A stretch of DNA of 32,530 bases from Bondarzewia mesenterica (GCA_004802705.1 SGPL01000377.1:1-32530); one strand, 5' to 3'. Positions 21,840-31,214 are shown, numbered from the stretch's first letter. A program made the numbers and translations. Notes: generated from the sequence alone by a model not told the origin.

Positions 21840-22597
21840 CTGAAGGGAAATTGTATGATAACACTATGACCCGCTGGCCATGAAACACCCGGGGGAATGA
21901 AAAATGGTTGAGCAGGTGCAAAGGGAATTTTAGTGGCCAGGAATGACAGTGTTCATTAAGGAATATGTCAAAGGATGCACCACTTGCTAAGCATCAAAAA
22001 ACCAGCTAAACTGCCTCAGGGTACCCACAATCCCTATTGAAGTGGACGTCCATGCCCTCCCTTTTTAGGTGGTTTCAATGAACTTCATTACAGACCTCCC
22101 CCCTTCAAAAGGATTTGATTTCATATCAGTCTTCATGAACCACAATATGTCAAAGGGAGTGGTATTTGCACCATGCCACAAGACTATGACGGCAGAACAA
22201 ACTGCAGACCTCTACCAAAACCATGCCTAGAGGCACTATGGCCTATTAAAAAGGTTATATCAGACAGAGGGCTGCAATATGCTGTAAAAATCACAAAAGA
22301 ATTATGTGCAAAATTAAGGATAAAACAAGTGATATCCATAGCCTATTGCCCTTAGACAGATGGGCAAACTGAGCAGACAAACCAGTCACTAAAACAGTTC
22401 CTACAAATTTTCTGCAACTTTGAAGGCAATAACTGAGCAGAACTGCTACCATTCACAGAATTTGCCCATAACTCTACCGCCCACTCGTCAACAAGAAAAG
22501 CCCCCTTCAAACTAATAATGGAGTACATTTCGTACTCACTACCCAAAGTACTGGAAAATATCATGCTCCCAGTGTCACACACTATAAATTTATTCTA
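21840..22597 (+). pseudogene. Gypsy integrase relic
   Basis: An H2C2 zinc-binding region is visible (His-Tyr-Asp-Pro near 21862, Lys-His-Pro-Gly, then Cys-Thr-Thr-Cys near 21977). The catalytic core follows, with Asp in Phe-Ile-Thr-Asp-Leu-Pro near 22085, Asp in Ile-Ser-Asp-Arg-Gly near 22258, and Glu in Thr-Asp-Gly-Gln-Thr-Glu-Gln near 22357. Stops interrupt it at several sites, and a one-base loss in the A run at 22244-22248 shifts the frame. Coding similarity ends at about 22597, before the C-terminal module. Confidence 0.85.
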
Positions 22598-22600
22598 AGG

Positions 22601-24234
22601 AAATTGGAAAGGTGCGAGAGGCACAGGGAGAGCGCACTCAAATTACATTAACTGACTTCAATGGGTAAAACAAACTCAAGCATCCAGGCTGTCTCAGAAT
22701 TGATGTTGTTCAGAGAACAATCTGGGTGTTCTTGAGGTAGGTCTGTTTTATTGCCCAACTAGACTCAAGGAGATGGTATGCACTAGATCTCAAAGGTGAG
22801 CTAAAGAGTTATAGTCAAGGGATGAACAGGGCAGTGAACTGGACTGGAGAAGTCAAAAGAATTCACTAGGGATGAATGTGGATGAACATGGGAGATTCTG
22901 GGCTTGACAAAAGCTTCAGCAGAATCAGATCAACTGGACAGGAAGAAAATGAAAGGACGTAGATGTAATCGTAAACTAAATCGAAAGCGTAAGATGTAGA
23001 CGTAGACGGTGAATTTGGCATAGACTCGTGATGTAGACTGGACTGGACTGGACTTCAATAATGTAGACTTCAGATAGACTGACTCAGCGTAGACTCGTGG
23101 CGTATACTTGAATTTAGTGTAGACTTGTGACGTAGACTCAGTTTTGGTGTACAGATAGATGCTGATGATGAAGAAGTTAAGCAAGCTAAGATTCAATCTC
23201 AGAAGGTGAGATCAACTAGAATTCAAGTGATCTTATGAAAACCTGAGAAGCCGTGTGCTTTCAGATACTTCACAGCTGTAGACCGGTTGCCTCCAGATTA
23301 GGACAGAGCTTTCTGAAGCATAGAGACGAATTTACTAGCCTGAGAGCGAATTCAATAAGAGGGCAAAGCCACCTTAAAAAAGTCAGTCAACAAGCATTCA
23401 AAGGGGTAAGTGCTTAAGAACTGGAACAACCTTGAGGTGAGTCAATTTGGGGGAAAAGTGAACTAGAATAATAGACTGGATTGTTTGAGGGATTTCTCCT
23501 CTCTTTTTATATGTACAAAAGAGGCTGTGCTAACAAACACAACACAAATGTATCCACATTAAACTCCTTGGGTTGAACCAATGAGGTCCCAGCTTTCTAC
23601 ATTAATAAGCAGTAAAGTGGGTTAGAATTGTAAATATAAAGGTGTGGGTCCAGCAGTATCCACTTGAACTGCATGGAGTGACCCACATGAATTACAAATT
23701 AAAGGGATTGATTTTCAATCAGAAAGAGGCCAGATTGGTCTTAGACTTTTAGCCCAATCGCCCTTTGAAAGGAATTTCAAATTGGATATGTAATTCCCCA
23801 GATCTGCACAACCAAGCCATGCGGCTTTGTATGGTTGTGCAATTCATAGTCTTTACACACCTATGGTCCACAGGTCAATTGGTCCTGACCTTGTCAGACC
23901 TCAATCTGGATTCCTGTGCGACAACTCAAATATCTATTTTACTGATCTCTGCTAAATAACATGCAATAAAAGAAAGAAATCAAAAGAAAATTACTGAGTG
24001 GGGGGTTTCTGTTCAACAAAGTCAGTAGCCAGGTGTGAATGAAGGTGAAGGGCAAGTGTGAGCTCAAGGTGAAGTCTTAAGTTAGGAAAGAATGGAGGAA
24101 ATAAAAAAAATAAGTCCAATGCATAAGAAAATAAAAGAAACTTGTGCGTGTGTATATGATGAGTGGGAGACATGCGCGGATAGGAGAAAGTTGAGATTCC
24201 ATCGATATCTTCTTGTAAGAGGGCTGGGGAGGAC
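22601..24234. other. unresolved repeat-like sequence
   Basis: No gene is recognised in this 1.6 kb. On the minus strand, TACATATAAAAAGAGAGG near 23505-23522 followed by pyrimidine-rich and CAA-rich sequence looks like an LTR-type promoter. This may be a piece of another retroelement in reverse orientation, but I could not find termini or coding motifs. Confidence 0.4.
22955..23160 (+). repeat. irregular array of GTAGACT-type words
   Basis: GTAGAC or its close variants occur about a dozen times in 200 bases, often followed by TCGTGA or TTGTGA. A (GGACT) run lies inside at about 23037-23053. The spacing is irregular, as in a decayed satellite or tandem array. It stands out because it keeps more CpG than its surroundings. 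Confidence 0.6.
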
Positions 24235-24377
24235 ATGCTGAAAGCAAAGGTAAAGAGCGAGGAAGATGAGCATGCCCATGAAACAAACAAGCGAGCGAGT
24301 AAAGAAATAAATAAAAATTGCCAATACCGAGTTCAAGTAGAAAAAGATGAGAAAGAGTGTGGGGGATGTACAGGTAA

Positions 24378-24632
24378 ATGTCCGAACAGGATCTCTTTGC
24401 TGATCAGGATGACGATCTCAATCCTGAAGCATCCATGCACATAGACGATGCCTCGCAGATTCAAATGATCAGCTCATCTGGACAATTGATGAGATCATCA
24501 GAGAGCACTGAGAGTCTTAGTTTTAATGGAACATACCTTCCCATTTCTTCTCATACCACCCCATCACTATTCCTTTCCCTCAAAGTCATTCACAACATCT
24601 CCTTCTTCATCTACCATGTGATCTCATGGTGA
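24378..24632 (+). CDS. unrecognised small acidic open frame
   Basis: ATG at 24378-24380 opens 84 codons. The first 55 are Asp-, Glu-, Ser- and Gln-rich, with Asp-Asp-Asp-Leu-Asn-Pro-Glu and Ile-Asp-Asp-Ala-Ser-Gln. The rest turns hydrophobic and may read into an intron. A Lys/Glu-rich open stretch lies just upstream (24235-24373). A second one (24640-24835), with Gln-Phe-Ile-Ala-Ile-Glu-Glu-Leu-Thr near 24790, lies downstream and is broken by TAA and TGA. All three could be parts of one decayed gene, perhaps transposon-borne. I do not recognise the family. Confidence 0.3.
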   Translation: MSEQDLFADQDDDLNPEASMHIDDASQIQMISSSGQLMRSSESTESLSFNGTYLPISSHTTPSLFLSLKVIHNISFFIYHVISW

Positions 24633-24839
24633 TGCAAACTGAAACTGAGTCAAGCTCAAATGGTGAAGTAGAAACTCAGGAGATGTTGCTGAATGAACTG
24701 GACAAACCAGTTGTTGAGTGGCAGATGCGAAGCATTCATCCATAAAAGTTCTGGTCCAGAGTCGTGTCGCACCAGAAAAATCCCGTGCAGTTCATCGCGA
24801 TAGAGGAGCTCACCGATCGAGAATACAATAAAAGATGAG

Positions 24840-25466
24840 GGGGCGAGGGAAACTGTGAGGGTGGAAAATGGTCAAACAGTGTGAGGTAGATCAGATAGAA
24901 ATCAGGTGGGAACATGGAAGTTCATTGCTTCAACTGAGGGGAGCACAGTAGAGACGTGCATGGACACTGATTGACCAGCACGAGTAGTGTCGATCGACCA
25001 ATGAGATGGTGGTTCTGAGGTAATGGTGCCAAATTTAGTGCCTACAATAAGCACTGAGGACGGGATGGCATATGGGGGCAGATAACCAATAGATGGTGGT
25101 GGCATGGGAATCTAGAGTCCAAACATAAGAAAAATAGATAGAAGAGAAGGAGAAGCTGACAGAGGGATGAGACATACAATGGTCGACTTTGTAGGTGCAT
25201 CTTGTATTACCATGCAGTCTTTCATCAAACTTCTTTCAGGTATCTTCGTTCTTTCTGGTCTTAGCTGTTAGCATGATGGATCTATTTTACGGATTTAGTC
25301 ATCTTTTATCCTAGAGCATTTCATGCTTATGCTTAGAAATTGATTATGAACTTGTTATTGAATCTTCAGTTTCTCAGAGTCTCACATTATCCTGCATTCA
25401 AAGATATTGTGCCGTCTGACAGTGAATGATGAATTACATTCAAAACAATTTTCGTGCATGCCAGCA
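24840..25466. other. no recognisable gene
   Basis: About 600 bases show no supported feature. Composition turns AT-rich towards the inverted Helitron fragment. Confidence 0.5.
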
Positions 25467-25707
25467 TTGAAAAAAAATATTGCATTAGATTTAATTTTAT
25501 GCATACTAGAAGAAACTCTAATTATATATTAATTATGACACACTCGTGAAATAAGCATTTTTTCAGCCTATGTTAATCCTTTGAGTTGTAATGGAATTTC
25601 TCCCATCCAGTTTCCATTTGCTAAAGATTTATGTGGTAATTTACCTGCTTTAAGTTCACATAAACAAGAATTGCAGATTGAATCATAATTTGAAAGTAAA
25701 ATGGGCC
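25467..25707 (-). mobile_element. inverted fragment of the same Helitron family
   Basis: The reverse complement of this segment matches 15141-15378 of the Helitron relic almost without gaps. It covers the Cys-rich stretch, Leu-Ala-Asn-Gly-Asn-Trp and Ala-Glu-Lys-Met-Leu-Ile-Ser-Arg. By eye about 16 substitutions separate the copies, about 13 of them transitions. Similarity stops at 25467 on one side. On the other it stops at 25707, immediately before a candidate LTR. Confidence 0.85.
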
Positions 25708-25708
25708 A

Positions 25709-26123
25709 TGTCAAGATGCTCCAGTTCTGGTGGCTGGACATAGTCATCGAGCCGGTTCTGATGCCTGACAGTGGCAGTTCTGGTTGTGAGGGTTCATTTT
25801 GACACTTAGATAGGGGCTAAGGTCGAGCTGAGGTGACATCAGAAGCAGGGGCTGATACCCTGTGTTCTATTATGCACGAGTCTACGCTAATACAGAGCAA
25901 AAGACCAAGTATATCAAGCTAGAGATGAAAGAAACTGCTGCGGAAGTATAAATAGCACCTTCTGCGGCGCACGGACCATTGCTGTATATAATACAAGGGC
26001 ACGAGTGATAGGAAGGATCAGGTAGGTAAAGGGATCATGGCTGATCGGGCCGCCTCATTAGAAGTATAGGTAAGTGTGTGTCCAATCGATAAGAAAACAA
26101 ATGTACTAATGCAGTTCATGACA
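25709..26123. mobile_element. candidate LTR (about 415 bp)
   Basis: The segment starts TGTCA directly after the Helitron fragment and ends TGACA, giving a 5-base inverted terminal repeat with TG...CA ends. TATAAATA at 25947-25954 sits at a plausible promoter position and a C7 run follows the 3' end. No 5-base target duplication is visible (GGCCA before, ACTGC after) and no second copy lies in the window. It could be a 5' LTR of a lost element or a chance match. Confidence 0.4.
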
Positions 26124-26583
26124 ACTGCCCCCCCGCTATCCTCTTGTTGCCCTCAACAGGACCTCTAGTCGGTTGTATGCCCATGGGCGTCGGAGTCTAC
26201 TGACCAGTCCTGATCGTAGGCGGGNCTGTCTGTGCCTCCTCGGTCATCATAGTGATCCCTCAGACCCTTTTTCCTCAGTTTCTTGTCGCAAACTTCAGTA
26301 GTCTCGAACATTCAACCTCTTTGCTTCGTTTATATGTGTTCTTGAAGCTCAATAGAGATGAGAGGAGCCATTGTAACAGACAACCATCCCTGGGATAGAT
26401 GTGACAGATGTCACAAATTCCGCCCAGACACAACACGACCAAACAAATTTTTTGAACGCGAACCTGCACGTTATTATGCAACACCCTGTATATGCGCGCT
26501 ACGAGCTCGCCCGCTCAATCCAGAGTCAATCAGTCTTATGGTACGTGGGTTTTCAATATAGTTGTACTGCGTGACCATTACGG
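26124..26583. other. no recognisable gene
   Basis: About 460 bases show no coding or repeat structure I can support. One N lies at 26225. Confidence 0.5.
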
Positions 26584-26794
26584 CTAGGTGTGTCGTAGTA
26601 TGTACATGCCAGTACAGCCCTTGCAATCAGTGCCGAAACTACTAGTAGTAAGAGCCATCACGGAGGCTCGAGAAATAACCAAATAAGTATGTGGTGGAGT
26701 AGGGTGTAAGGTGACGAACCTAGGTGCCGCAACGATGCTGCAAATATAATGAAGGTCATGAAGGCAAGTGGGGTATCGCAACGGAAGAAGAGTT

Positions 26795-27534
26795 CTAAGT
26801 GTAAGGTAGGATGATGGACAAAATGATAGGGCATACGACAATGGTAATGGTGATGTAGAACGAAATCGAAGGTTTCACAGAGTGTGGAAGGGCCAAAATG
26901 CGAAACTCACCTTGATCGTTCCTCACGACAGCCCCAACGCTCCGACACGATAAGCCCACTACATCCCAGCAAGCCCGTTGATGCATCTAGCGTGACACCA
27001 TCCGCCAAAGCCAATACATGCATACGTGCTCGACTCGCGTTAAGCACTGAATCCAGAAGCAGAAAAGGCTCATGGGTGAACAGTTGATGGTGGACTTCTC
27101 GCGAGACGAGTGATGAGGAGAGCTCTGAGCAGACCAACAGATTCTTCAAGCCCAAGTTAGAGGAACGAGAAGATGTAATGAGTTGGATCCAAGAAACTCA
27201 CATCTGAAAGCACTCAGGGATATGAGAGAATCGAAAAGGCTTACAACCATCTACAGCATATCGACACCAGAATTCGCATTGGAGCTCCGCGTCCGACGAA
27301 GAGCTATTAGGGAATCCTGCTGTCGATAGCTTTGTAGTCAGGTAGTGACTGGCGTCCTCGGTCGCTTGGAGCTGCAGAAGGTATGTCTGCAGAGTTGGTG
27401 CCATGGGATGGAGATGCGCCGGACGCGTCGAAAGACGCGTCCGGCGCGTCGTTGCGGGGGTGGACGGTCGCCTTCCTGGCCTGGTGGTACCAGAGCCTAT
27501 GCCAAGCGGTGGACGTGCGGGTGGTTTCAGACAT
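26795..27534 (-). CDS. unrecognised spliced gene or gene relic
   Basis: A promoter-like TATAAAAA and CT-rich leader precede ATG 27532-27534. The frame from this ATG is open for 75 codons (Met-Ser-Glu-Thr-Thr-Arg start, Ala/Asp/Ser-rich middle). The overlapping +1 frame, from an ATG near 27402, is open for about 68 codons. It carries a Cys-Glu-Phe-Trp-Cys-Arg-Tyr stretch and ends at a good GTGAGT donor near 27207. A further open block at 26910-27150 ends at another GTGAGT donor near 26910. I could not join the blocks in a single phase-consistent model, so either an exon is mis-set or the gene is decayed. No family recognised. Confidence 0.3.
27416..27447. other. perfect 14-bp hairpin with GAAA loop
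   Basis: GCGCCGGACGCGTC (27416-27429) is followed by GAAA and its exact reverse complement (27434-27447). Each arm contains ACGCGT, the core of the fungal MluI cell-cycle box. It lies inside the candidate minus-strand coding region, where it encodes an Ala-Ser-Asp-rich stretch, so it may be coding coincidence. On plus-strand RNA the loop would be a GNRA tetraloop. Confidence 0.85.
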
Positions 27535-27611
27535 GGCTTTGACGATGAGTTCACAGTTACCGGTGGTATGAAGTGAAGAGAGAAAGTGAGGGAGTACAGC
27601 ACATTGCCCGC

Positions 27612-27619
27612 TTTTTATA
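27612..27619 (-). promoter_or_regulatory. TATA box candidate for the minus-strand gene
   Basis: TATAAAAA on the minus strand lies about 80 bases before ATG 27534. It is followed by a CT-rich, initiator-like stretch, a typical fungal core-promoter layout. Confidence 0.45.
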
Positions 27620-27639
27620 AGCTTGGGCCATAGGAATAT

Positions 27640-28609
27640 ACGATACACTGGACCCAAAGGGTGGCTGCTGCGGGGGAACCGGGTCAGGATTCAAGTAGGG
27701 TTAAATTATTATATAGGTCCATACATCAGCCTTAGTCCCCTCGGCAAGTAACCGATATTTGGTCCGTATTTCCCTTGCAGGGTGTGGACCCACAGGCGTC
27801 AACACCAGCAGGTACCGGATTAGGCAGGTGTAGTCGTTTCTTTCCTTACGTAATTAGATGAGCGGAGGTATTTTCTTTACCCGTTCGCCAGCCTGCGGGT
27901 GCCACGATCGTCGAAGTCTTCCCATTCGTCCTCCTGCGACACATGCACAGCCTGCATGGCTCACTGATCGGTGGAGGTGCCACTTGAGTGTCTCATTGCG
28001 AGGAAGAAGCGTGCACCGCAGACAGCAGATATTTTCGTGGTGGCGAGATCAGCCACGCTCAGTAAAAAAAAATAATCATCATATTTCGACAGAACGGGAG
28101 ATGATCCCACACGATGCATCGGCAGACAGGAGTATATGCGGGCCGAATGGTGCACACGATGTCAAGCACGCAAAACCTGCCCTACGTCGCCACATATCTG
28201 TTGCACGGTAATAGAGATCAACATAAATGCAAGGAAGAACGATACGCACTGCAGCACATACCTCTAGCACAAGCCTGGCGAGGTTTGGAGGCATGCGAGC
28301 AACTCGTGCGATGTGACGCCGAAACACCTAAAAATGAATGGGAAGCTGGCATTGACCTTTGACTAACCCACGGGAAACGTAGTGAGTCAAGCGAACAAGA
28401 CATCAACAGGTCACACCACGTTTTCCATCATGTGTCTGAACTAGGAACATCGGGTCATTGATGCCAACTTTCTCAGATGGCTTCCCAGACCTAGTGGGCC
28501 AAAAATTCCAGCTTGGGGCCCTCAGTCGAATGAATCTCTGTCCCGATCGAGGTGTCTGGGGGGGGGGCTGCTCGTGCCGTCCAAATCGACATCTTTCGAC
28601 ATGACCTAA
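27640..28609. other. unresolved stretch with short open frames
   Basis: One open block on the plus strand (about 27966-28075) reads Val-Glu-Val-Pro-Leu-Glu-Cys-Leu and ends in a Lys run and TAA. It looks protein-like but has no family match and no clear splice partner. Open frames on the opposite strand (27961-28155 and 28079-28327) are equally unconvincing. A G9 run lies near 28559-28567. Confidence 0.4.
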
Positions 28610-29575
28610 CCCGGACAGGCATTTCGATGGTGTAGCGGGCTTTGCTGGGACTCATTCAACAATCAAGTTGAGCAAGAACTCACGGGCCAATTGGCGTTCA
28701 GGTGGGTCTACGAGATCCCAGGTCTACTATTTTCCACTAAAGCTTGGGGTCGGGGCGATGTCACGGCGGTCGAGAACGTCTATGGGACACTGGTCACTTG
28801 TCAGGACTTGGAGAAAATGGGTGAATGTACGGCTTTGTTAAACTGGAAGTCCACGAGCGGATGGACGACGTCCTGGAACAAGTGAGGAATGTCGCGATAA
28901 GTCCGAATCTAGAGAGCCATCCCCGATGATGCCCGGGAGATCAAAAATTTGTTGCATACGACTTATAGATCGTCGGCGACGTTGATCTTCGCCAACTTTG
29001 TGATGGTGCATTGCCCTATGCAGATCGGGGCTGGTGAGTGAGACAGAAGGTATTCATCGACTGTGTTATACTACATGAGTGAGAAACGAGGACGTCAATG
29101 CGTTAACTCTTCGAAACGTTCAGTCGCACAATAAACGAAAATCCAAGGTGGTGATTTACCGCCAGCTGAACTAATGATCGACGGAGTCGAAAGAGTCGGT
29201 TCGTGGAGAGAAAATGTAGCCAAATTTTCAGCGCAGCACGTTTCAATACAAGCTCGACAAAGATCATCCTGCCGAGGAAAGCCGACGCTGCGTATCCTAC
29301 GTCTTTGCTTCCATTGTTGCCCAATGCAGAAAAGGAGAGGTCAAATATTTTTTTGGCTATCGTCATCGTCGAGACGATGTCAGAGGGGCACAAGGTCCTG
29401 CACGACTTAAAGCGCCAGAGATAACGGCAAGCAAGTCCGTTATGTTCAAGTCAAGGTGAGGGTACTTGCCAGCTGTATCGTACTCGGGCGACGGACCGTC
29501 ATACCAATCAACGTAACCAACCGAAGACTGCAACGCAGACAAGGAAGGGGCAATGCACAAAGATCTGGAGAATAA
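28610..29575 (+). CDS. unrecognised multi-exon gene, possibly frameshifted
   Basis: An open block from 28610 contains Phe-Arg-Trp-Val-Tyr-Glu-Ile-Pro-Gly near 28697. One base appears to be missing near 28830. The frame then continues Val-Lys-Leu-Glu-Val-His-Glu-Arg-Met-Asp to 28881. Next come an unusually short 31-nt GT-AG gap (28882-28912) and exons 28913-29033, 29080-29147, 29232-29455 and 29539-29575, with TAA at 29573-29575. The last three introns (46, 84 and 83 nt) are GT-AG and keep phase. Motifs include Ile-Pro-Asp-Asp-Ala-Arg-Glu-Ile-Lys, Val-Gln-Ser-His-Asn-Lys-Arg-Lys and Gly-Pro-Ala-Arg-Leu-Lys-Ala-Pro-Glu. I do not recognise the family, and the true start is unknown. It may be a recent pseudogene or carry one sequencing error. 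Confidence 0.45.
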
Positions 29576-30062
29576 ATCACCACTCACATGTACTGCTGCT
29601 CCGCACCATCCTGTAGATTTCTCTCTCTATCCCGATTTTGGTTTCTTCAACATTGGTGTTCTTCGGAAGACCGAGCTGAAGATGAGATGACGTTGGATGG
29701 TGAACAGCTAGGTCAACGGGCCATGACAATCTATAAAAAAAAAGCTCAGATTGTAGATGTCCAACTAGATCACTGTTCAACACATGCACCCGTGAAGGCC
29801 GGCGTTGTCAAGTGTGCGGCACTGAGTTAACGTGAGCCGCCTCGAATACTGTGCCATACTTTCCTACAACGATTGAGATATTCCCAAGAAAGAGAAGGGT
29901 TGACAAAATTTCATAAGTCAGAAGTTCTTCACCGGGGGGGGGGGGGCAAGGAAACAAGGGTACCTTGGGATCGCGTGAATTACAGGCTGTTTTATTGCAG
30001 AAGTTGATGACGGAAATAGGTGACGTAAAAAATGTCAGGAAAAGTTGATTCTCGATACTGGG
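29576..30062. other. intergenic, no gene seen
   Basis: Only short open frames on both strands are present. A G13 run lies near 29934-29946. The stretch separates two inferred genes whose 3' ends face each other. Confidence 0.5.
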
Positions 30063-30726
30063 TCACGAAAGTCCAAGCATCTCAGCCTGAACCTGAGCTT
30101 GCGCCTGCGCCTGCAAGGTCTGCTGCTGCTCGAGGGGAGTAAATCCATTCGAACTGGCAGTCCACAGAAGCGAAAGATCGATATCGTTGTCAAAGGCAGC
30201 GCTGTCAGCTTGGGCGACGGGTAGGCCGCGGGATGGCAAACGAGCCGATGCTGAGGGCGAAGACGGGAAACTGATGCTAGCTTCCACCTACTGTTGATTT
30301 TGTGCGGTAAGAGGGCGCATCGGCAGGCCTGTGGAAGCGTTGCGACCCCTGACAGATACAGTAGCTATCGTTGACAGGAGAGCTGACAATTGAACGTTGC
30401 AGGTGGGGCAGTGGAAGGAAAATCTGAAGGGGTGAGATTCACAGCGATGGGATCAGGACGGTCTTCCGGGTGCATTAGCAATGAGCTGGGACCTACCTCG
30501 CACAACTAATGTCACAGTCAGTACAAATGCCTACTACAAGCCACCTCACCTCAAAGCGTGCCTCAGACCATGTCCGAAGCAGTCTGGTGTCGAGCGGCAT
30601 AGTCGTCGCCGTCCAAAGATAAACATCATCAGCTCCTGAAGCTTGAAGTGCATTGTTGTCAATGTTTATATGCCAACGCCGCAGAACGCTTTGGCATATA
30701 CCTGTCACTTGGAGACGACGTCCCAT
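30063..30726 (-). pseudogene. Cys-rich protein gene with in-frame TAG (copy A of an inverted duplication)
   Basis: In coding order, an open block (30726 to 30497) ends with Leu-Val-Val-Gly-Ile-Cys-Thr-Asp-Cys-Asp-Ile-Ser-Cys-Ala. It is spliced at GTAGGT...TTCAG (intron 30424-30496) to a block starting Phe-Ser-Phe-His-Cys-Pro-Thr-Cys. The Cys-X2-Cys pairs suggest metal binding. The second exon runs to Ala-Gln-Asn-Gln-Gln, meets TAG at 30288-30290, and stays open in the same frame to TGA at 30063. That tail is Ser- and Gln-rich (Gln-Ala repeats near the end) like an activation domain. The TAG may be a CAG-to-TAG change, or an intron may have been missed. No family assigned. Confidence 0.42.
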
Positions 30727-30968
30727 GTGGCATACCGTATCTCTACTGCGGAGGCACAGTATAATTGTAAGGCGATAGATAGAGAGCTTACCTGCCGGCC
30801 ACTCACTTCCCTTCTCCAGCGTAACTCAGGGGTCGACCGCAATAGCTCATTGATCAGAACGATGGGGAATCGTGAACAGCTGATGCCTCAGAAGCCGATT
30901 AGAAAATCATGTAACGCACAACGGCCCACGTAGTTGCCACAGCGATGATTTGAGTGCATCTGCATGTC

Positions 30969-31214
30969 TTAGGGAGGGCCACAAATCGTTAAGGCTATTT
31001 CTGAGTAAGTGGCATCACTATTGTCGCATTTGAGGTACTCAGCATGAAAACCGTGAATCGCGCGATGAACATTGGACTCATGAGGGCAAGGCGTGGGAAC
31101 TCTATCGGACTTCCGATGTCTCTGACTCGCCTCTTGAGTCTTGAAGTTGTTCCGAGCTTCACACTGCTTCACATCAAGGTCGCGCTGTATCTCGAATGGA
31201 CCAGGATATAGACC
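30969..31214 (-). pseudogene. C2H2-like zinc-finger fragment
   Basis: The minus strand is open for about 81 codons. Gln-Cys-Glu-Ala-Arg-Asn-Asn-Phe-Lys-Thr-Gln-Glu-Ala-Ser-Gln-Arg-His-Arg-Lys-Ser has the spacing of a C2H2 finger, but the second Cys is Arg. Then follow Pro-Cys-Pro-His-Glu-Ser and a His-rich stretch with Leu-Lys-Cys-Asp. It ends in TAA. No start codon in good context, so it is a partial or decayed exon of a possible DNA-binding protein. Confidence 0.33.

Larger units (their letters stand above)
17476..22600 (+). mobile_element. decayed Ty3/Gypsy LTR retrotransposon, 3'-truncated
   Basis: Gag, protease, reverse transcriptase, RNase H and integrase occur in Gypsy order on the plus strand, each carrying stops or frame slips. 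The coding similarity ends abruptly near 22600 inside the integrase C-terminal part. The C-terminal module and 3' LTR are missing, and unrelated sequence follows. The element begins where the Helitron similarity stops. CpG looks strongly depleted compared with the genes at the left end. Confidence 0.9.

Noticed and set aside
25703..26128. Complete solo LTR insertion with target duplication
   Set aside because: The 5-mers on either side differ (GGCCA and ACTGC), so only a candidate LTR is reported.
28130..28205. Zn2Cys6 transcription-factor cluster (Trp-Cys-Thr-Arg-Cys-Gln-Ala-Arg-Lys-Thr-Cys on the plus strand)
   Set aside because: Cys spacing (X2, X5) does not fit the Zn2Cys6 pattern and the following cysteines are out of register.
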